Origin: Dillenia suffruticosa
Taxonomy: Eukaryota; Streptophyta; Magnoliopsida; Dilleniales; Dilleniaceae
Direction: 5' to 3'
DNA: 64,000 nucleotides
Assembly: GCA_033439265.1 (NCBI GenBank)
Contig: JAVTVX010000019.1
Coordinates: 5,339,501 to 5,403,500 of the forward strand
The notes beneath the pieces were generated by a model. It ran no database searches. It had not been told where the DNA came from and saw nothing but the letters and a program-made list of their open reading frames with translations. Within the stretch, counting starts at the first letter, position 1, and each line of letters starts with the position of its first letter. The translations under genes and the position numbers were made by a program. Below, in pieces: positions 14,193 through 24,640 of this stretch.

Positions 14193-14822
14193 AGAGAATT
14201 GTTAAACACAAAACAGAGATTTTTGACACTAAACCCTAATTTTCTTTTATGGCAACCCCAATACAATCTGTTATATTCCAAAAATCCTCGGTAATATTGA
14301 TTAATGCAATCGAAACGATCTATTAACTACTAAATTATCCTTCATTCTACAAGAATCCCTTAGTTGAACCTAAGCACCTAAAAGGTTTTTCTTTCAGCAA
14401 TAGAGCACATTAGTTTCATGAAAACAAGACCTAATTTGAACAATCAATGACAGAACCCTAAAAACCATTAAATTAATAAATGAACGAAAACAACAAAATC
14501 ATAAACACAGAAATACCTCATGCTCTCTAGGGCAAGTTTCTGGACCCCAGGATCTGAATCCTGAACTCGCTCGACATACAGTTCCAACTGTTGCTTCAAC
14601 GCCAAATCCTCATCGGACTACAAATTCCAAAAACAACAAACACATCAGAATCCTAAACACAAAATCTCATATGCAAAAACACAAAGAAACAAATAAAAAA
14701 AGGTAGAAACTCACGAGATCTTCATCTTTCTTGTCGTCCTTCCTCTTCAGGTCTTTGGACGGCACTTTGACGGAAGCCTCGTCGCGCTGCTGTGTAGGGT
14801 TGTTTGGATCAGCAGGTGCCAT
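78..14822 (-). CDS. RPN1: 26S proteasome non-ATPase regulatory subunit RPN1 (PSMD2), 21 exons, C-terminus outside the window
   Basis: RPN1 is the scaffold of the 19S base that receives ubiquitin, UBL-shuttle factors and the deubiquitinase Ubp6. I assembled it exon by exon by matching remembered plant RPN1 sequence and requiring GT/AG borders; all exons join in frame without a stop (741 codons of about 890). Exons, in coding order: 14822-14715, 14617-14517, 10203-10083, 10013-9954, 9759-9692, 8856-8814, 8359-8294, 8199-8161, 8081-7999, 3893-3779, 3648-3574, 3281-3123, 2380-2273, 2195-2091, 2000-1860, 1786-1682, 1415-1194, 999-886, 797-582, 342-283, 191-78. The start [12 protein letters not shown] begins a Lys/Asp-rich N-terminus like other plant RPN1. 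The PC repeats are visible ([59 protein letters not shown]). About 150 C-terminal residues, starting at VRIAQG in relatives, lie left of base 78. Introns 2 (4.3 kb) and 9 (4.1 kb) are long. Which paralogue (a or b) it is cannot be told. Confidence 0.96.
3894..7998 (-). other. RPN1 intron 9, 4.1 kb
   Basis: This is non-coding intron between the exon ending in TSSAK and the exon starting YTPGPDD. It holds a (GA)n at about 3920-3937, the GC-rich island at 5684-5942, and a stretch ending in TTTCTTTTTCTATT plus ten A's near 5340-5365. That last stretch looks like the 3' tail of an old LINE or other retroposed copy on the plus strand, though no coding match was found. The small open frames here have no recognisable product. 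Confidence 0.6.
5684..5942. mobile_element. possible small GC-rich non-autonomous element in RPN1 intron 9
   Basis: A 260-bp island of GGCC/GGGCTGG-rich DNA sits in otherwise AT-rich intron. ATTAATAC occurs just before it (5676-5683) and just after it (5943-5950), which would fit an 8-bp hAT target duplication. However, ATTAATACCCTCA also occurs once inside the right end (about 5908), so the duplication may be coincidental. The ends (TGATCCTAGG and, reversed, TAGAGCTGAG) do not form a convincing inverted repeat. No coding capacity is seen. Confidence 0.3.
8478..8513 (+). repeat. T-run followed by G-run in RPN1 intron 6
   Basis: About 15 T's, then GGCCC, then about 14 G's. This is a double homopolymer inside the intron between exons 6 and 7. 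It is length-unstable and hard to sequence, so the exact counts should be treated with care. Confidence 0.8.
8908..8945 (+). repeat. poly(A) run in RPN1 intron 5
   Basis: An uninterrupted run of roughly 37 A's lies 50 bases upstream (in gene sense) of exon 6. On the gene strand it is a T-run, which could serve as part of a long pyrimidine tract. It could also be a retroposon tail, but no element body is visible beside it. Confidence 0.85.
9810..9853 (+). repeat. (AAT)n microsatellite in RPN1 intron 4
   Basis: About fourteen AAT/ATA trinucleotide repeats lie between exons 4 and 5. It is a candidate length-polymorphic marker. Confidence 0.9.
10925..12200 (-). mobile_element. RTE-type LINE fragment in RPN1 intron 2
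   Basis: The minus strand encodes broken reverse-transcriptase peptides of the plant RTE clade. One near 12180-12090 reads like [19 protein letters not shown] second near 11860-11780 resembles [19 protein letters not shown], followed by a [13 protein letters not shown]-type stretch in shifted frames (the FADD catalytic block). A third near 11700-11640 resembles [16 protein letters not shown]. The coding match ends near 11240. After it comes an RTE-like 3' tail with a PuTGGGAT-type motif and CAACAACAATAAT on the plus strand (11068-11080), then a second diverged copy of the same tail at about 10945-11040. Several stops and frame changes make it dead. It lies in the same orientation as RPN1. The 5' part (endonuclease) is missing, as expected for 5' truncation. 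Confidence 0.8.
14158..14190 (+). repeat. poly(A) run in RPN1 intron 2
   Basis: About 32 A's with no recognisable element attached. The remainder of this intron between the LINE fragment and exon 2 (12,200-14,516) shows no gene or repeat I can identify. Confidence 0.85.
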
Positions 14823-15130
14823 CTTTCTTTGTCAAATCTAGGGTTTGCTGCAATTCCGAGGGAGACACAGACGGTGTGTGGAGTGAAGGACAAGTCAAGT
14901 ACGAATAAGCCTAGAGTCCTCTGAAAACTATAAGCCGAGAAAAAAAGAGAGAGAGAGAGAGAGAAGTTAAAATGCCTGACCAGACCCGTAAAGAACTCGA
15001 AAGCTACCTCGTTACCCATTTGTTTTCGCTCCTATACCCGTTTCACCTGACGGGTATACCCATTCCGGGGTATAATTGTCTTACTAGGTGGACTTTTTTT
15101 TTTTTTTTTTTCTAATCACAAAATCGTGCA
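14823..15130 (-). promoter_or_regulatory. RPN1 5' UTR and proximal promoter
   Basis: This is the sequence upstream of the RPN1 start codon. A telo-box-like AAACCCTAG lies on the minus strand at 14838-14846, 16 bases before the ATG; such boxes are common in leaders of plant housekeeping and growth genes. A CT run (GA on the plus strand) at about 14946-14965 is typical of plant 5' UTRs. Around 15040-15072 the plus strand has an inverted GGGTATA/TATACCC arrangement and a TATAA-like string, but I cannot assign the TATA box or transcription start. A T-run of about 19 bases at 15093-15111 separates this block from the repeats further right. Confidence 0.55.
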
Positions 15131-15195
15131 AATATGCACGGGCATGATTTACTCACTCTCTTTTTTAGTCCTCCCATACATTTAACAACAAAAAG

Positions 15196-15589
15196 TAGAC
15201 ATGTAACCGGGCCGGGCCGGGCCGGGCCCGGTCCGGTTCAAGGGCGGTTCCAGGAACCGCGGGCCGGGCTGGCTGCGGTTCCTAGGTCAGTCCGGGCCGG
15301 GCCGGGCCGGTTCCAAAATTTTTTTTGCTTGAACCGGCCCGGCCCGCTGAACCGGAACCGGCGGGCCGGTTCACACCGGGCCGGGCCGGTTTGGCCAAAT
15401 AAGGAGGGCGAAAATTTTTTAAAAAATTCAAAAAAAAAAAAAGGTCAAAGACCCGTTGGAACCGGCCGGGCCGGGCCGCTTCCGGGCTGGTTCCATATCC
15501 GGGCCGGTTCCGGGCCGGTTCACGTGCCGGGCTTTTTCCGGGCCGGTCGGGCCGGTTTTCGGGCCCAAACCGGCCCGGGCTCTTCTCTA
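15196..15589. mobile_element. non-autonomous hAT-like element (GC-rich MITE), 394 bp
   Basis: A sharply bounded GC-rich block, built from GGGCCGG/CCGGGCC words in both orientations, is flanked by a perfect 8-bp direct repeat ACAAAAAG (15188-15195 and 15590-15597), the target-site size of hAT elements. The ends read TAGACATGTAACCGGG and, on the other strand, TAGAGAAGAGCCCGGG: short imperfect inverted repeats starting with TAG. It encodes no transposase. The long Gly/Pro/Arg-rich open frames across it, on both strands, are products of the low-complexity repeat. It inserted into the first of two tandem copies of a roughly 44-bp AT-rich sequence (15161-15195 and 15605-15639). Confidence 0.75.
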
Positions 15590-15719
15590 ACAAAAAGTAT
15601 GCATTTTTTTAGTCCTCCCATACATTTAACAACAAAAAGTATGCATTTAGAAAGTTTTACATACAATCTACTGGTCACTTCTCTCTCATTTTTTAGAAGG
15701 CTCTCATTTTTTAGAAGGG

Positions 15720-16110
15720 TAGATATATAGTAAACTTATTATACATGTGTTACCAAAGATATGATGTGTGGTAAACTTATTATACTTATATTACCAACAC
15801 AAAAAACTCATTTGAATGCAATTTTGATTTATAATTAATTTCAACAAAACCGTCACGAGAGTGGACCTTTACTCCTTTTTCTATATCATACCAATGCACT
15901 TAAATAGTACCAACCTATTACCAACTCCAAAGTACACTAATTCTATTATATCAACCAACATACTGTAGAAATTATATTCAAAATCATTATAACAACTCTC
16001 TTTCACACATACACCATTATTCATTATTGATTTATCATGTCCATACTCATATATGTGAAACTTAAAACCGTTAATAAAATATCCCTTATAACATTTCACT
16101 GAGCATGATT
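15720..16110 (-). pseudogene. CACTA DUF4216 region remnant
   Basis: A 72-residue frame (16099-15881) reads YKGYFINGFKFHIYEYG, GVCVKESCYNDFEYNFYSML and VDIIELVYFGVGNRLVLFKC, the DUF4216 signature (GYFVNGYKFHT...NSGV.V......YYG.L.DIIEL.Y.....VLFKC.W). Beyond a frame change the match continues as GVKVHSRDGFVEIN to about 15,800. This is the C-terminal end of the TNP2 polypeptide in many plant CACTA elements. Confidence 0.8.
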
Positions 16111-16449
16111 ACCCTTGTGCTAAATCCCTCACATTTTTATTTACATAATTCTCTCATATGTTACCTATAAATAAAAGAAAGAAATAAAATATAGTTAGAT
16201 AAAATAATAATAAACATATACTTTGAAATGACTCTCCCTATGCAAAGGGAATAATCTACATACAAAATTCCTCAACCAATTTTCAAAATCTTGTTCATGT
16301 CTTTTCTTTAGTTGCTCGTCTGTGATATTTGAATTTTGTTGTCAAACAAGATCATCAAATATCTTACTCAAGATAACGATATAACACGTCATTAGCTTTT
16401 CAATTCAAATCGATATAAAAAGTAAACGGTTATTAAGATACTTACTCTA

Positions 16450-17240
16450 TAAATTCATAGAGTTCAATATAATTCAATAATACATATATCACTGCAGTCT
16501 TATATTCTGATTCTGATAGAAATCCACGATTAGATTCCCCAATTACTCGACCTGATCGAGAAAATATTGATAACCTCCCCATACATTCAACAGCTCTCCA
16601 TCATTATTTCGAGAAACTCAATTCATCTTTGTTTCAATATGCGGATCAAAATAAAAAGAGCAAAATGTAGAAATCTTCTCGATAATATAGTCTTCACATA
16701 TGGAACCTTCAACGTACGCTCGATTCCACACTTTCCTCTTTAATCGAAATATACACCTAAAAATTATTGCACTATAATTATAAATTTAATATATAATGTA
16801 AATTGAATAAAAGTTATAGACATTACCTCTCAAATGGGTATATCTATCTGTATTGAACGGATCCTCTCACCTTGGCTTCATAAGCTAAGTGAACAAGCAA
16901 ATACTCCCACTATCAAAGAATGATGGTGGGAAGATTTTCTCAAGTTTGCATAGCATCTTAACTATATTTCTCTCCAATAACTCCATATGCTTGATACACA
17001 ACTCAGTCGCACATAAATCTCTAAAGAAATTATTAACTTCCGTTAAAGCATTCCAAACAGCGTTAGACATAAGATCACGAAAGGCAATTGGGATCAATCT
17101 CTACATACAAATGTGATGGTCATGACTTTTCATCCCATAAAATTTGCATTTCTCCAAGCTCATACATCGAACCAAGTTTAAAGCATATCCATTAGAAAAT
17201 TTCAAATTTTTCACCCACCGACATAGATCTAATATTTAAT
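16450..17240 (-). pseudogene. CACTA DUF4218 region remnant
   Basis: The minus strand contains MKSHDHHIC then RLIPIAFRDLMSNAVWNALT, FFRDLCATELCIKHMELLE, and IVKMLCKLEKIFPPSFFD. This is the DUF4218 pattern (LLPIAIR...VW..L.EL..FF..LC...L....L..LE..I...LCKLE.IFPPSFFD). Downstream fragments read LVHLAYEAKVRGSVQYRWMY and LKRKVWNRAYVEGSICEDYI. Several stops and shifts are present. It follows TNP2 directly, as in other CACTA elements. Confidence 0.8.
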
Positions 17241-17559
17241 CTTTATTTAATGTGTATGAACCTTTTGGCTTCTAAATCCTCCCACTCATTTCGTTCAATT
17301 CTAATTCAGGCCGTTTGGAAGACAACCTCAAATCGAGTCTCGCCTTAACATTATCCTTGGTTTTTCCTTTAACATCCATAACAGTGTTAAAGACATTCTC
17401 AAACACATTTTCTCAATATGCATCATATCTAAATTATGGCGAATAAGAAGTGTTTTTCAATAAGCCAATTCTCAAAATATACTTTTTTTCACCCAGTTGT
17501 ATTTGTTCCAAAGTCTTGAATAGTCTATTTACCGCATTTTGTGCAAAAGATAATTTCAG

Positions 17560-18036
17560 GAAGTCATGATACACGATAAAGCATCTCTTCGCCAGATAGT
17601 CGATGAGAAGGCTCATCAATCTCAACCTTTACTTTACAAATTCTATCCCTTTACTTCCGATATGGATGATCAAAAAGAAGAAATTGACGATGAGATTCAA
17701 AAAATAAAAATGAAGTCTTTCGACCATTTGCAAGAAAAAAAGACTTTGTGTGCTTTATGCAATGATAAGGTCAGCCTAACTTTCCATGAGTGATCCATCC
17801 AGACAATACCGATAAGCAGGAAAGTCACTAATTATCCATAAAAGTACTGCTCTCATTAGAAAGTTTTGTTTTCTTGAAATATCATAAGTGTTAACACTTT
17901 CACTCCATAACATTTTTAATTTTTCAATCAAAGGTCTCAAAAAAACATCAATATGTTTAATTGGATTTCTTGGGCTCGGGATAGTCATACTCAAATAAAT
18001 TAAAGATTGCTTCATACACATAGAAGAGGCAAATTG
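17560..18036 (-). pseudogene. TNP2 transposase, 3' half
   Basis: The minus strand resumes TNP2 with SSMCMKQSLIYLSMTIPSP, then RNPIKHIDVFLRPLIEKLK, TYDISRKQNFLMRAVLLW and TISDF/ISDFPAY. After a frame change near 17,800 it continues with KLGLTLSLHKAHKVFF and FLLFDHPYRK, matching the Cys-containing block of the family; the cysteines themselves are partly lost. The open frame 18237-17776 also reads through the LTR-like insert at its start, so its first 67 residues or so are not transposase. Confidence 0.85.
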
Positions 18037-21014
18037 TGTCACGCCCCAAACCGGGTTCATGAGCAGCCGCCCATTACCCTGAATGTCGGCTGTATTTTCA
18101 CAGAAAATCGGACAAAATCTTCCCATATTTCGGAGGTCTCCAATATACAATTTGACCTGTATATTCAAAATCAACCTATCAATTAAACAAATAGTCATCA
18201 TGACATCTCCAAAATCAATAAATCCCACCGCAAACATTCAGGACAACGCAAAATTATAAAATTTCTAACTGTCCTAATCACAAACCTCTACTGTCATGCC
18301 CAACTAGAGCATGAGTAGCCCCCACACCGAGCGAATCTAAGTTTATACGAATGTACAATAAATTTCCTAAGTAAAAATTTTAAACGCTTACAGATGCCTC
18401 AATGCGAGTAAAATGAATCAAAGCGAGAGTTATGCACACAACTGCTCATAAGTTATACAGTCATCCCATAATATATACGGTCAATTACAGATCTCAATAT
18501 AAAGATCGCGCAGGGTTGAAACAAAGTACGAAATTCATATTTCAAATTTAACTTAAATCTCACTGTCGTAAATACCAAATCCCAAGATATGCTGTCAAAA
18601 CCTTTAGAGCCTGAAATGTCGCTCTATCATAAAAATCATGTTTGAGGAAGGAAAAGAGAGGGGTGAGTATTATGGGAAGATACCCAGTGAGTGAGGGGAC
18701 TAATCTCAAGTACAAATAGTGTAGGTGAATATTGGAGTGTCAAATAGTATCATTCATAAACAATAATTCAAATTTTTACGGTAAATCATGGTATGTTCAA
18801 TAAAGTGAACTTATTTATTCAATCACATGGTATCATATATATATATATATGTATCTATTCAAAATCAAGTAATATCAGAGCAAGTTAAAAATGATTTTGG
18901 CAAAAGTCAACCATGACCAAGAACAGGAGTATCGGGGGTTTTATTATGCATAAAGTTTCAAAAGTCGCTTTCTACCCTGACGTTGGCCATGAGTTCACTG
19001 GGGTTAGCTCAACATCATGTATAGGACCCCGCCCGATGCTAGACGGTGGCGTCACACATGTTTTCTCCCTACGTGGGTTCAACCGGTCGCGCCTATAGCC
19101 CTTAGAATCGATGACGTTTGCGGATACCTCCTGCAGAAGCGTATCCGGGCAACCCGTGCCTCTACAAACGCCCTTCGTAGCTACGGAATCATCAATGTCA
19201 TCATCATAATATCATAAGAGCACAACGTCCCGCAGGTAAGAATCATATTATCGCATAACTAGTGGGCATCCAACCCACATAGTTTATCAAAAATATTTCA
19301 AATCCGTGTGCCAATACATTCATCAAATCATTTCAAATCCAAACCAATGTAACGGTAGAATAGAAAACATATCTAGTTCTCAAATAATGGCACAATATCA
19401 TTTTATTTCAAATATGGATGCATAGTCATCAAAAATATAAATTTACGATACTCCAAATGTCACAAAACAAGTTTTGAAATTTAATATCACACGTCGAGTC
19501 AATGCATATCGAAAGCATGTTTTATTGGAAATATGGCAGAAACAAGTTTTGCTATTTCATACAAAATATTAGAGTTCCACTCACATTTCTATGGAGGGTA
19601 GTCACTCCCTATTTTCAAAATAATCCAACCTGACTTCTCGAATCTGCAAAAAGATCAAGTTAATCAAATCATCCCAATTTAATATCAAATAAAGATCTAA
19701 TAAGAGATTTTCGATTTTTTTCTTCCTAATTTAATAAAATTTTAATTTACCCAATCTCTTTTCTGGATTCCCGTTTCATCAATTTCGAATTATTTGGCTC
19801 ACCAATGATCAAATTTCCACTATTTCTCATTTTTTTCTAATTTTTTTTTTATAATTTTACACATTTATGAAAATATATAAAATTTTTGATTTTTTTATTC
19901 AACATAAATTTGACAAAATCAATCCAAATGTTTAAGTGATTACAGTTCTCTCACCTAGAGTTCCTCGGATCTCAGATCTAGCTTCCGTTTGCTCATCAGA
20001 TTGGTCTAAAATGTGTAAAATTTCTAAATTTTGAACGATATTAGTAACTAACTCAAATTTTCTAACACCAAATCGTAAAACTTCAACCAAATCGTAGTCA
20101 TTACTTGCAATGAAAATGCAGGTGAGCTCTCGAAGGAGAAAGTCGGTCGTGGGCTCGTGGGCTGGCGGGCTGGCCCGCTGGTGGGCTTGCGGGCTCAGGC
20201 GCTTACGGGCTAGGGCTCGCGCTCGCGAGCTGGAGTACTCGTGGGCTGGAGCGCACGCTCGCGGGAGGTCTATAGTCGCACGCTCAAGGGCTAAGGCACG
20301 CGCTCGCGAGCTGAGGCGCGCGCTTGCGAGAGGATCGTGTGCTGTGAGGCACGCGCGCTCGCGCAGGGGTCACGCGCTGTGGCGTACTGTGCTCGCATAG
20401 AGAGGATCTACTGTACGGCGGCGCTTGCGGCGAAGAGAGTGAGGCCACGGTGGATTTCGCGCGAAGCCGAGGAAAGAGAGAGTGAGAGAGAGAAAGTGCG
20501 CGAAGGAGAGAGAAAGAACAGAGGGAGAAAGGGAGAGTGAAAGAGTGGTGGCGATGGCAGAAGCAGCAGCGGTGGCGGCGGCGGTGGCGGCAATCGAGCG
20601 CGGCTGCGGGAGAGGAAGAGACGAAGATGAGAGGGAGACGAAGAGTCGGAGAGAGAGAGACAAAGAGAGAGAGAGAAAGAGATTAGGGCTTTAGCTCTAA
20701 TCTGATTTGGGGAGAAGGGAGTGCCGTGTTTCGGCCGAAACGCAACACTTCTTTCTCTCCCTCTCTCTCCCCCTTTTTTTTAGGCATATATATACATTCA
20801 TATATATATTTTCGCACCCACATTTTCGCTAGCTTGCAAATTTCATAAAAATAATGGGTTCGCTACGATTTATGAACACGACAATTTAATTTATACCAAA
20901 AATTCAATTTAAAGATTCCAAAATTAAAAATCAATATAAATAAAAATTTTTCCTCTATGAATATAAATATTTCAAAATCAATACACTTGTTCGGGTATTG
21001 AGTATCGGTGTTAT
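18037..21014 (-). mobile_element. LTR-like fossil (candidate solo LTR) inserted in the CACTA transposase
   Basis: A 2,978-bp insert breaks the TNP2 gene. It is flanked by AAATTG at 18031-18036 and 21015-21020, a 5-6 bp target duplication. On the minus strand it starts TATAACACCGATACTCAATA and ends GGGGCGTGACA, close to the TGTAACACC...GGCGTGACA ends of long LTRs seen in many plants. It carries no recognisable gag or pol. Inside are a GC-rich GCTCGCGAGC-type block (20,120-20,400), a GA-rich block (20,470-20,690) and the palindrome GTTTCGGCCGAAAC (about 20,729). It may instead be an unclassified element. It is younger than the CACTA element it sits in, and looks old. Confidence 0.55.
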
Positions 21015-21020
21015 AAATTG

Positions 21021-21600
21021 TACATAGTGATAAATACTGACCAACAAGAGTAAGAAGTAGTTGACTGACCAAAAGGGTTAAATTCATCTGTGTATAACCC
21101 TAAGCGCACATTTCGAGATTCAGAGGCGAAGGATGGATGAGTAGAATCAAAATACTCCCATGCTTCACTATAGGCTCGGTGTCTAACAACTTCATTGTCA
21201 CTATGTTGATTTCTAGCATGTCATGTCATGTGCTCTGATGTAACTCTTGATATGTAAAGCCTTTGAAATCTTGGTGTTAGAGGCAAGTATTGTAACACGT
21301 TATATGGTACTTTCTTTCTTCTTCCACTACCAACATTTCTTATTTTATATCGAGATTGACCATATACCATATAGTTGGTCTTATCACTATTTTCTTGATA
21401 ATATAACATGCAACAATTTTCATAAATATCAATTTTCTCATACCTAAGTTCAAGTTTTTTCAATAGTTTCTTTGCTCTGTAGAAATTGGTTGTCAACTTT
21501 GAATCATTGGATAACATGGTTTGTATAATCTCATTCATACGATCATAACATGCCGCACTCATGTTGAACTCTAACTTGCAATTTAACATTTGTTAAACTG
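21021..21600 (-). pseudogene. TNP2 transposase, 5' half
   Basis: A 122-residue open frame (21589-21221) carries TNP2 hallmarks: NFYRAKKLLKKLELRYEKID, NCCMLYYQEN, PYNVLQYLPLTPRFQRLY and SRVTSEHM. The match continues downstream in another frame (21,240-21,021) with SEAWEYFDSTHPSFASESRN, VRLGLYTDEFNPFGQ and TMYNL. It stops at the insertion of the LTR-like element and resumes beyond it at 18,036. At least one frameshift lies near 21,240. The family's normal continuation is YNLPPWMCMKQ, and exactly this text is split by the insertion. Confidence 0.85.
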
Positions 21601-21839
21601 TTGATAATGTTGTCTGCATTTTACACCCATCCCATAATAGTTTTTTAACATTTTTAAACAACTCATAAAACAATGCTGCTTGTGGATTAGGTGGCTCAGT
21701 ATTGTCAACATTATGTGATCATAATTGCAATTCCAATTAAATTAAGGGTCTAAGGTATCTTCAACCATGGATCTATATAGAGTCTCAACATCCTCTCTAC
21801 GTTTAGATGATTCTTCTTTAAATGATTCTGTATTTCTGA

Positions 21840-22067
21840 CTTCTCCATGACGAACTCATATGGTGTAGCCATTAACAAACTCTTTTGAGAATAGTGCATT
21901 GCAACATCATCTCGACTACAAAATTTATGATTCTAACAGTTATGGCAAGGACATCTAATCTTGAATCCATCCATAAACTTTTGTTGAGAATATACAAAAT
22001 TCAAAAACTTATTAATACCCTCAACAAATTCATCTGTCAAATATCTATTAGCTAAATAACGATACAT
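21840..22067 (-). pseudogene. CACTA transposase-associated N-terminal domain remnant
   Basis: Starting at the ATG at 22067-22065, the minus strand reads MYRYLANRYLTDEFVEGI, followed by a stretch with FLNF, QQKFMDG and KIRCPCHNC. This matches the N-terminal transposase-associated domain of plant CACTA elements (YGLxxEFxxGVxxFxxFA...IRCPCxxC). A stop follows the CPCHNC motif in this frame, after which HKFCSRDDVAMHY continues the family pattern. The context, directly upstream of the TNP2 remnant on the same strand, fits. Confidence 0.7.
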
Positions 22068-22089
22068 CTATCAATAGACCACATTTCCA

Positions 22090-24640
22090 AGTACCAACTG
22101 TATAAGAAATAATAAATATAATATATTAAAAAATGAATATAATTTTAATATTACAAAATTGAAAATTATTGAGATTAGGTATTAATAGTTTTTGACAAAT
22201 TGGAATGAAAATATAAGTCCAAAGGGAAAAGAAGTTATAACAAAGATAAATATTTTCTAGTTATTATAATTGTGCCAGGGACTCACGTCAACAAATAATA
22301 GTAGCTAGAAAAATATTCAAGATCAGATAAATTTAGTTAACTTCCTAATCTTCCATTTGTTCCCTAGCTTCACACGACCCCCACACACAGTGAGAGACAT
22401 TGAGAGAGAAAGAGACGGAGGGAGGGAGAGCTATATATACTAGAAGACTAAAGTATACACAAGAGATGAATATTTTTAGTAATTAACTAGACTCCAAAAT
22501 GAAATTACTTGCAAGGCCCACTGTCTCAGATAGTAATATGAAATCCTTGTATCCTGCTATGAAATGGACAGGCTGCACCACCTTCACCCAATGACCAGCC
22601 ACAATGCCTTCATATTTAAAAGAATTACCAAGTAAAGATTGAATAGTTTAAAATTTTTCATAAAAAATAATATTAAGAAGCAAAGAAGAAAATCATAATT
22701 TGTCTGCCTAATTTTAATACTTAGCAAATCTCATAAAAATAAATAATCTGTTTAAATTAACAAATATCCATTTGCAAAAATGACAGATAAGACAAAACCC
22801 TTCAATATTTCACCTCATAACAAAAAAAAAAAAAAAACAAATTGTATATCATAACACCACATTAACTTTGAACTTTATAACCCACATAGAGAAAACCTAA
22901 TCTAAAGTCCATGACATAATAATAGTACCATAATAATTTTCAAACCTAGGCTGCTAGTTTATGGTATTTGGAAATTTAGGTCATAAGGAATAGTTGGTCA
23001 GTATCCATAAAACCTAACAATGACATTGAGCGAAAGGTGTGTTACAAGCCATATATGTCATCACACAACAAGACTTTACTAACAGATTTTCAATAAACTG
23101 AAGCCTCCACCAAATCTCATTGCTTAGATTCAATTTTACTTTAAGATGTTCCATGCCGATATACAATTGAAGGACAAAAGAAGTTTTGATTTTGTGACCA
23201 AAAACAAACGATTGGTTATTTCTTTTTTGTGGACAAATATGATACAAATCCGTCACTATGTGAGATTAAAATACTAGGAATTAAAAACTCAATTATGGCC
23301 AACTTGCCAAGGTGGGAAAATTTGAACAATTTTAAATCCAAACTTTTATTGGCAAGAAGGCTACAAAAGGACCCATTCTAGAAAGAAAGAACCCAAAATG
23401 ATTCTCATGGGATCATGCCATACACATAATGGACAAAATGGAAATGTAGATTGGGAGACAAAGGAAAGAAAAGAGCCACTACCCATTATAAGAATCATAA
23501 ACAACATTTCCTCTCTTCTCAGAGTTGTGTCGATGTAGATATTGTGACAGAGAACAAAATCTCAACTTGACATTAAATATATGGGTGGATAAAAACTATT
23601 TGGTTCACCAAGCATAACCCCCCAAAAACTAATATATGGGTGTAAGCTTTTCTATTAAATATATGGTTGGATACAAACTCTCAGCTTGTGTTATTTGTCA
23701 TGTTCAAAGTTTGGTATATGTCTCAGATAGTAATATAAAATAGAGCTTGCAGATACCCAATAAATCTTTAGGGACTTAAATAGCATAATCATGGCTGTAC
23801 TGTCTTCGGACAAAGATGCATATGAAGGCCAATCTTCAACTGACATAAGAAAGAATGACCTACCTGTATATGTAGTATTTTACTTTTTGGAATTCGAGGA
23901 TGAGAACAGGTAACAAGATTAAAGTTCATCCTTTCTTTTATCAGTTCTATTATGCAGGACAACAATCAACAAATAAAGTAAACAAGATTTAATTTCATCA
24001 TTTCTTTCATCAATTATATTATGCAAGACAACAACCAAAAACTATAGTGGTTAAACATACTTTTCAATTATATTCTTCTCTGACCTCTCTACTCAACTTT
24101 CGATAGTTGAAGAACTAGTCTATAATGTTTTCAGATTATATGTACTTGGAAGATGGTAGATAAGTGCTGCCAACGGTTGATCTTGAGAAGGATTCAAGGA
24201 AGAAATGACAGACAACGATCTCTCATCAATAGTTTTAGAAAGGTCTGATTGGGATTTACCATTGCAAAGTCTTATGTTGTGCCGAGGGAAAGATTTAGGC
24301 AATGACTTCTCACTTGAATGTAGTTTACTACCTGCCCTCTAATTAAATCAAGAATAAGGAGAGGAAACCCTAAAACATCAACTATACCAGAAATAATATG
24401 GGAAACTGAGAGGAAACCCTAATGTAAGAAAAAGAGATAGAGATGAATCTCAACTGAGAGACAAACCCTAATCTACAGAGAAGATAAGTCCTTGCTGCAG
24501 TTGCTAATGGTCTTCATCGATTTCCCCTTTCACGATAAGCGCCGACGACCCTATACCACCAAGAACAAAAGACTGAGGAAAGGGAGAGAGAGAGAGAGGC
24601 AAGAGAAGGGAGAGAGCAAATTTGCAGAATCAATTTCTTC
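22090..24640. other. 5' non-coding part of the CACTA element, no gene recognised
   Basis: This AT-rich sequence lies between the transposase N-terminal remnant and the subterminal repeats. It includes a GA-rich microsatellite at 22,390-22,430. The small open frames have no recognisable product and no consistent codon pattern. By position it would be the 5' untranslated/intron part of the CACTA transcription unit, possibly mixed with later insertions. Confidence 0.45.

Noticed and set aside
1-14822. RPN1 as a processed or broken pseudogene
   Set aside because: All 21 exons have GT/AG borders and join in one frame without stops.
15134-15730. 198-residue Gly/Pro/Arg-rich frame and its 103-residue antisense partner
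   Set aside because: Both are read-throughs of the GGGCCGG low-complexity body of the hAT-like element.
16889-17116. 75-residue plus-strand frame
   Set aside because: It is antisense to the DUF4218 region.
17566-17793. 75-residue plus-strand frame
   Set aside because: It is antisense to the TNP2 remnant of the CACTA element.
20110-20694. Arg/Ala/Glu-rich and Ser/Leu-rich frames on both strands
   Set aside because: They lie in the GC-rich and GA-rich blocks of the LTR-like fossil and have repeat-driven composition on both strands.
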